Shown one piece after another: positions 8,176 to 11,994 of a DNA stretch of 11,994 nt. Under the pieces are notes generated by a model that was not told the origin of the DNA, did no database searches, and saw only the letters and a program-made list of their open reading frames with translations. The stretch spans positions 24,642 through 36,635 of the forward strand of contig DHDG01000060.1 in the NCBI GenBank assembly GCA_002399265.1, in the 5' to 3' direction. The stretch's first letter is position 1, and each line of letters begins with the position of its first letter. The DNA comes from Firmicutes bacterium UBA4882. GTDB taxonomy: Bacteria > Bacillota > UBA4882. Both the position numbers and the translations under genes were made by a program.

Positions 8176-9369
8176 TTATTGTCCCTTAATTGTAGCAATA
8201 ATCTGAACAACCGCTTCGTCAAGAGCTTTTTGCGGGGTCATTTTGCCGTTGAAAATGAGTTCAAGAGCATTGCTCCAAGCTGTCCAGACGGAAGCCATTT
8301 CCGGAATGGCGGGCATCGGAATACCAGCATTTGCGCTTTCAAATGTGCCAATAATGTCCGGATCGGTGATCTTGGCGGCGAGTGCCAAATGGGCAGTCGG
8401 ACGCGGATCTTTATTAAAGAGAGCATTCATGGTCGCTTCAGTGGCAATATAATCATTCAGGAATGCTTTGGCTAGCATTTTGTTCTTGCTGAAAGAACTG
8501 ATCATAAAGCCCTGTACGCCGACGAATGGACGTGGCGCTTTGCCATCAATCATCGGGATTTTGGTAAAGCCATAATTGACTTTTGCTTCCCTGATTTCAG
8601 CAATTGCCCACGGGCCGGTCACAATCATACCCATTCGGCCTTCTTTGAAAAGGCTCATCATTGTCGGGTAATCAATACCCGTAGGCATAATGCCTTCTTT
8701 AATCAATTGCACCAAGAGTTCCAGACCGCGCACAGCACCTTGGTTGTTGAGGCCGACATCCAACGGGTTGAGTGTGCCATCGGGGTTGGTTCCAAAGACA
8801 TATCCGCCGGCAGCGCTCATCATCGGGAAGGTGTGGTATGGATCTGGCTGCGGAATAACGAAACCATATTTCTTATTGGCTTTGTCAGAAATCCTGCGGC
8901 CGATTGTAAGTAGTTCGTCCCAGGTTTTCGGGGGATTCGGTACTAAGTTCTTGTTGTAGAATAATCCGATTGACTCAATGGCATACGGTACGCCATAGAG
9001 GTTTTTCCCCCAGGTGAACGCGTTCAACGCGACCGGTGAAAAATCTTTTTGTTTCGCGAAATCGATCGGCGCGATCAGGCCATTTGTTACTAACTGACCC
9101 AGCCAGTCGTGAGCACCAACGATAATATCGGGGCCTTTACCAGCGGGAGCAGCGACTGCCAGCTGATCGCGGATGTCGCCAAATCCGAGTTCCTGTACTT
9201 CTACCGGCACTTTATACTTGGCGGTAAATTCTTTGGCCAAGTCTGTCACTACAGTTGTGCGCAGTTCATCAGCCCAAATAAGGAGTTTGCCTTCAGTGGA
9301 TGCTGTGGCAGTCAGTGCCGCCCCAACAACAGAGAGGAGAACCAATGCCAAAACGACAAATCTTTTCAT
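8176..9369 (-). CDS. malE: Maltose/maltodextrin-binding protein MalE (397 aa)
   Basis: Secreted solute-binding protein that captures maltodextrins and delivers them to MalFG. The N-terminus is a Sec signal peptide (KR, then hydrophobic residues 4-20, cleavage probably after ATA at 21-23). No cysteine lipobox is present, so the protein should be free in a periplasm rather than a lipoprotein. The mature part follows E. coli MalE closely from memory: KLLIW (28-32), GPDIIVGAHD (79-88), AIESIGLFYNK (130-140), PNPPKTWDEL (144-153), TGPWAI (251-256), PFVGV (281-285), and PMPAIPEMASVW (351-362). Thus several sugar-contact positions of the E. coli protein (E132, Y178, W254 and W362 here) appear kept, while the first-lobe tryptophan next to HD is G85. 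Length equals that of E. coli MalE. The start is fixed by GAGGAGGT at 9378-9385, 8 bases upstream. It is the first gene of the operon. Confidence 0.96.
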   Translation of the reverse strand: MKRFVVLALVLLSVVGAALTATASTEGKLLIWADELRTTVVTDLAKEFTAKYKVPVEVQELGFGDIRDQLAVAAPAGKGPDIIVGAHDWLGQLVTNGLIAPIDFAKQKDFSPVALNAFTWGKNLYGVPYAIESIGLFYNKNLVPNPPKTWDELLTIGRRISDKANKKYGFVIPQPDPYHTFPMMSAAGGYVFGTNPDGTLNPLDVGLNNQGAVRGLELLVQLIKEGIMPTGIDYPTMMSLFKEGRMGMIVTGPWAIAEIREAKVNYGFTKIPMIDGKAPRPFVGVQGFMISSFSKNKMLAKAFLNDYIATEATMNALFNKDPRPTAHLALAAKITDPDIIGTFESANAGIPMPAIPEMASVWTAWSNALELIFNGKMTPQKALDEAVVQIIATIKGQ

Positions 9370-9534
9370 AAAATGAAACCTCCTCGACTTACCTTCTTAT
9401 TCCATCTGTTCTGAGCTGTTCGGAAATGTACCGACAACCACCTCCCAATGTTTGAATGATATAGCCACAACATAGAACAAACAGGGTGGATAGATAAATG
9501 GATAGGATAGGTGCAGTGAAACGCGAAACTAAAC

Positions 9535-9566
9535 TGGACCAAGGTATTGCATTATGGACCGAGGTA
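9535..9566. repeat. 12-bp direct repeat with 20-bp period
   Basis: TGGACCAAGGTA at 9535-9546 and TGGACCGAGGTA at 9555-9566 match at 11 of 12 positions and start 20 bases apart, close to two DNA turns. A poorer third copy (9 of 12) starts at 9572. Same-face direct repeats upstream of an operon can be sites for a regulator that binds in tandem; alternatively they may be a chance duplication. Confidence 0.45.
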
Positions 9567-9662
9567 CCTTCTGGGCCAAATTATGTTCGGAACAAGTCAT
9601 ATTCAAGATATTTGAGTAGTGAACGGGATCCTCTGAGGTAAGAATATGTCATTCATGTTATT

Positions 9663-9672
9663 CAAACGTTTG
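9663..9672. promoter_or_regulatory. LacI-family operator candidate (CAAACGTTTG)
   Basis: A perfect 10-bp palindrome with the central CG and flanking AAA/TTT typical for LacI-family regulators; it resembles maltose-repressor operators such as the GCAAACGTTTGC type and CcpA cre sites. The encoded LacI protein of this operon is the natural candidate to bind it. It lies 294 bp upstream of the malE start and just downstream of the TATTAT hexamer, where it could block initiation. Assignment to a particular regulator is inferred. Confidence 0.55.
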
Positions 9673-9707
9673 CATAGTAATAATACGCCATCCATCTGAG
9701 GATTCCT

Positions 9708-9723
9708 TTTCATAATTATGAAA
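9708..9723. promoter_or_regulatory. 16-bp perfect palindrome (TTTCATAATTATGAAA)
   Basis: A perfect AT-rich dyad in the malE upstream region. It is too AT-rich and loop-less to be a terminator, and lies between the ggt terminator and the LacI-type operator. It could be the site of a dimeric regulator, possibly an activator at about -42 of the proposed promoter. The binding protein is unknown. Confidence 0.45.
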
Positions 9724-9746
9724 TTCCAGGCGAAATTTTCTCAGAT

Positions 9747-9792
9747 AAAAAATGGCCTTCAAGACTGGGGCAAATACGCCAGGCTGAAGGCC
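9747..9792 (-). terminator. Rho-independent terminator after ggt
   Basis: Read on the minus strand, GGCCTTCA (9792-9785) pairs perfectly with TGAAGGCC (9761-9754). A second inner pairing is CTGG with CCAG (9782-9779 with 9768-9765). After the stem comes one A and six T (9752-9747). It starts 38 bases after the ggt stop codon and separates the ggt unit from the mal operon. Confidence 0.85.
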
Positions 9793-9830
9793 GAAAAATC
9801 AAATCAACTTTTCATTTAGAAACAGCTGCT

Positions 9831-11462
9831 TTAGAACACTACTGCCTGGCCGTCTTTACGTGGTTCGCTGCCGGCAATTAGCACGCCGCTTTCCGGATCG
9901 CGCCAAATCATCTGGCCGCCTCCAAAGCCAGCCATTTCCGCTGAATATATAACGCGGTGTCCCATCCGGGCCAACTCACGGACAGTTTCGGGAGCGATGC
10001 CTGCTTCAACTTCAACTTTATGATCATCGAGCACACGTACCCGAGGACAATCGATGGCTGCCTGTGGATTCAGTCCGTAATCGACGATGCCGGACACAAC
10101 CTGCAAATGACCTTGCGGCTGCATGTCGCCTCCCATAACGCCAAATGCGCTAAGAGGCGTACCGTCTTTCATGATAAATCCCGGAATAATGGTGTGGTAC
10201 GGGCGTTTCCCAGGCGCGTATTCATTGGGGTGTCCTGGTGTGAGTGAAAATCCAGCGCCTCTGTTTTGCAGTGAAATGCCGGTTCCGGGGACTACAATGC
10301 CGGAACCGAATCCCATATAATTGGACTGGATAAAAGAGACCATCATCCCATTGCCGTCCGCCGTACAGAGATAGACGGTATCGCTGCTGCCCGGCAGACC
10401 GGGTTTGAGATCTGTAGAGGCTTTAACGGGATCAATTTCTGTCCGGCGCGTGGCGGCGTAATCCTTACTGAGCAAGGCTGCAGTCGGTACTTCGGTAGCT
10501 CGCGGGTCAGCCACATAGGCATGTACATCGGCAAAGGCGTATTTCAGCGCTTCAATTACCAGATGCAGGCGCTGCGAGGATAGTTGCGGCAGGCGCGCCT
10601 GTTCCCAACCTTCGAGAATATTAAGAGCGATCAGCGCGGTTATACCCTGACCGTTTGGCGGTATCTCCAAAATATCGTAGCCGCGGTAATTCGTTGAAAT
10701 AGGCTCCACCCATTCAGGCCGGTGCGAGTTGAAATCTTCCAGCGTAAGATAACCGCCTGTCTTTTCAGAGTGCGCGACAATTTCGCGTGCCAATGCGCCG
10801 CAGTAAAACTCCTCCCCGGCTGATTCAGCTATTAAGCGCAGCGTGCGGGCCACTTCCGGAAAGCGGAAGATGGTGCCGGGCGCGGGCGCATGTCCGTTGG
10901 GCAGAAACACGCGTGCAAAATCAACATTACCGGCAAAACGTCTCTCGGATGCGCGCCAATACCCGGCAATTACCGGAGGGACCGGATATCCATTTTCGGC
11001 ATATTCCAAAGCGGGCTTTACCATTTCGGTCAATGGCAGCGAGCCAAATTTGGCCGCCATCTCCACCCATGCGGATACTGCGCCAGGCACGGTGACCGGC
11101 AGCCATCCCGCAATGGGCATTTGGGATAAACCCTCTTTCCTAATTTTGTGCGCGTCCAGCTGTGCAGGCGATTTTCCGGAAGCATTCAGCCCATGGATCT
11201 TTTTCCCGTCCCAAATCAGGGCAAAGGCATCGCTGCCCAAACCATTGGAAGTCGGCTCCACAACGGTTAACGCAATCGCCGCCGCTATTGCCGCGTCGAC
11301 GGCATTGCCACCTGCTTGCAGCATACGCATGCCTGCCTGGGCGGCCAGCGGCTGACTAGTAGCAACCGCCCCTCTGAGTCCCATCATTGGGCTTCTGCGG
11401 GAAGCATATGGCTGTGCGTAACTGAACGGGAACATCGGATTTTGTGAATTCTTTGAGACCAT
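9831..11462 (-). CDS. ggt: Gamma-glutamyltransferase, YwrD-like, no signal peptide (543 aa)
   Basis: N-terminal-nucleophile hydrolase family protein that would cleave gamma-glutamyl bonds, such as in glutathione or gamma-glutamyl peptides. A glycine-rich segment GGNAVDAAIAA at 51-61 is typical for the large subunit. Autoprocessing should occur before T362 in the sequence SSDTVYL, giving the small subunit 362-543. GSGIVVPGTGISLQNRG at 386-402 and the GGD at 444-446 fit the small-subunit active site. There is no signal peptide, and the TVYL form around the nucleophile resembles the cytoplasmic YwrD-like branch rather than secreted Ggt (which has TTH). The start at 11462 is supported by GAGGAGG about 7 bases upstream; a longer reading to 11564 would overlap the preceding gene without such a site. 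It lies 17 bp after the HEAGH membrane protein, so the two probably share a transcript. It is functionally unrelated to the mal genes. Confidence 0.92.
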   Translation of the reverse strand: MVSKNSQNPMFPFSYAQPYASRRSPMMGLRGAVATSQPLAAQAGMRMLQAGGNAVDAAIAAAIALTVVEPTSNGLGSDAFALIWDGKKIHGLNASGKSPAQLDAHKIRKEGLSQMPIAGWLPVTVPGAVSAWVEMAAKFGSLPLTEMVKPALEYAENGYPVPPVIAGYWRASERRFAGNVDFARVFLPNGHAPAPGTIFRFPEVARTLRLIAESAGEEFYCGALAREIVAHSEKTGGYLTLEDFNSHRPEWVEPISTNYRGYDILEIPPNGQGITALIALNILEGWEQARLPQLSSQRLHLVIEALKYAFADVHAYVADPRATEVPTAALLSKDYAATRRTEIDPVKASTDLKPGLPGSSDTVYLCTADGNGMMVSFIQSNYMGFGSGIVVPGTGISLQNRGAGFSLTPGHPNEYAPGKRPYHTIIPGFIMKDGTPLSAFGVMGGDMQPQGHLQVVSGIVDYGLNPQAAIDCPRVRVLDDHKVEVEAGIAPETVRELARMGHRVIYSAEMAGFGGGQMIWRDPESGVLIAGSEPRKDGQAVVF

Positions 11463-11479
11463 AGCGGTCCCTCCTCTGC

Positions 11480-11994
11480 CTAAATGAAATCGTCGTGATG
11501 ATGCTTTCGCCCAATCCAATGAGCATTCCTGCGATTCGCCCGCCACTGGCAAATCCACGGCCAAGCCGTTGCCAGTGCAAAGATTAGCAACGCAACAACG
11601 TTAAGAACCTTTCCGATCGAGACATCGCGCTGAAGCAAGCCAATTTTCCCCAACAGGTAAGTCCAGTCATGCTCCCCACCGCCCACCAATGGCAAAACCC
11701 GTGCCCGGGCATCAGCGACGTAATTGCTGACATTTAGCAGGGACTGGCCTAGCCACATTACACAGAATTGAGTGGCGAACCTCTTCTCGTGTCGATGAAA
11801 ATAAAATGCCAATAAGCCCGGGATGACCAATTGGAGGAGTGTCCCAGCCAAAGCGACAATAAACTCAGGCATAAATCCCAGAATGAGATGCCCTGCTTCG
11901 TGAAAGATCAAATTGACTCCGTCAAAAAAGGTCCACTTCCCGCGCTGAGAAAAGAAAAACAATCCGGCGACGGCGATCACAGCCGACCCAATCA
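11480..11994 (-). CDS. Membrane protein with HEAGH (M50-like) motif, 5' end outside window
   Basis: A partial gene whose frame runs off the right edge. A GTG at 11980 is the first possible start inside the window, but the codons before it (reading IGSA) stay open and continue a hydrophobic stretch, so the true start is probably beyond 11994. Counting from the GTG, a zinc-protease-like HEAGH lies at residues 27-31 within a membrane-near segment. Further hydrophobic segments lie at about 40-61, 71-88 and 124-143, and there is a polar insert with GGGEHDW at 100-106. NYVADA at 86-91 could supply a third metal ligand (D90). The tail is basic and His-rich (RKHHHDD). This looks like a small M50-type or related membrane metallopeptidase, but the second classical M50 motif (LDG) is not evident and catalysis is unproven. 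It ends 17 bp before ggt. Confidence 0.7.
   Translation of the reverse strand, partial: IGSAVIAVAGLFFFSQRGKWTFFDGVNLIFHEAGHLILGFMPEFIVALAGTLLQLVIPGLLAFYFHRHEKRFATQFCVMWLGQSLLNVSNYVADARARVLPLVGGGEHDWTYLLGKIGLLQRDVSIGKVLNVVALLIFALATAWPWICQWRANRRNAHWIGRKHHHDDFI

Larger units (their letters stand above)
9370..9746 (-). promoter_or_regulatory. Non-coding control region upstream of malE
   Basis: This stretch of 377 bases has no credible gene on either strand. From far to near malE it holds a 16-bp palindrome (9708-9723), a TATTAT -10-like hexamer (minus strand, 9685-9680), a LacI-type palindrome (9663-9672), a phased direct repeat (9535-9566), three GGATAG copies on the plus strand (9488-9510), a weak second operator-like sequence (9445-9456) and the malE ribosome site (9378-9385). 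I find no good -35/-10 pair. If the TATTAT is the -10, the leader would be about 300 bases long and the palindrome would sit near -42, a position typical for an activator. Confidence 0.6.

Noticed and set aside
9458..9486. TATATC at 9463-9458 as -10 of a promoter close to malE
   Set aside because: No acceptable -35 at 16-18 bp upstream; kept only as an alternative to the distal promoter.
9488..9510. Three GGATAG copies as MalT-type activator boxes
   Set aside because: The sequence does not match the MalT box core, spacing is irregular, and the operon has a LacI-type regulator.
11463..11564. N-terminal extension of the gamma-glutamyltransferase
   Set aside because: It overlaps the HEAGH protein gene and lacks a ribosome site, while the ATG at 11462 has GAGGAGG at proper distance.
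1..11994. A novel defence, mobile or biosynthetic system
   Set aside because: All genes but one fall into well-known families arranged in a standard maltodextrin operon and a ggt unit; no transposase, nuclease, toxin or integrase-like gene is present.

Overview
The window carries a complete maltodextrin uptake and degradation operon plus the end of a second, unrelated transcription unit. All credible genes lie on the minus strand, so gene order below runs from high to low coordinates. I see no plus-strand gene, tRNA, rRNA, CRISPR array or transposase. The organism is not identifiable with certainty. Base composition is about half GC. The maltose-binding protein has a plain Sec signal peptide without a lipobox cysteine, and MalF has a large extracytoplasmic loop of the enterobacterial type. 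Both suggest a cell with an outer membrane. The LacI regulator, the strong GGAGG ribosome sites and the cytoplasmic-type gamma-glutamyltransferase recall Firmicutes-like lineages. A diderm Firmicutes-type or similar anaerobe is a guess only.

Right part (11994-9747): the 3' part of a small membrane protein with an HEAGH metalloprotease-like motif is followed 17 bases later by a gamma-glutamyltransferase of the signal-peptide-less YwrD-like type. A hairpin with a T run at 9792-9747 ends this unit. The stretch 9746-9370 has no gene and is the control region of the mal operon. It holds a perfect 16-bp palindrome, a LacI-type operator, a helically phased direct repeat and a strong ribosome site.

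Main operon (9369-174): malE (binding protein), malF and malG (permeases), a LacI-family repressor, a GH31 alpha-glucosidase and a GH13 neopullulanase/cyclomaltodextrinase. After malF the genes overlap or nearly touch: malF/malG overlap by 8 bp, malG and lacI are 6 bp apart, lacI/GH31 overlap by 4 bp and GH31/GH13 overlap by 4 bp. The only real gap is 97 bases between malE and malF, and it contains a strong RNA hairpin with a GAAA loop, probably for setting MalE levels above the permeases. The inferred pathway is capture of maltodextrins by MalE, import by MalFG with an ATPase encoded outside this window, then cytoplasmic cleavage by the two glycosidases to glucose and maltose. The LacI protein probably senses the sugar and controls its own operon.

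Left end (173-1): a dense repeat structure begins one base past the last stop codon. It consists of a perfect 15-bp tandem repeat and a 26-bp inverted repeat, and may serve as the terminator. A 13-bp tandem repeat lies near the window edge. I find no evidence for an undescribed multi-gene system. The points most worth a second look are the left-end repeat, the calcium-binding-like loop in MalF, the layout of the malE control region and the HEAGH membrane protein.
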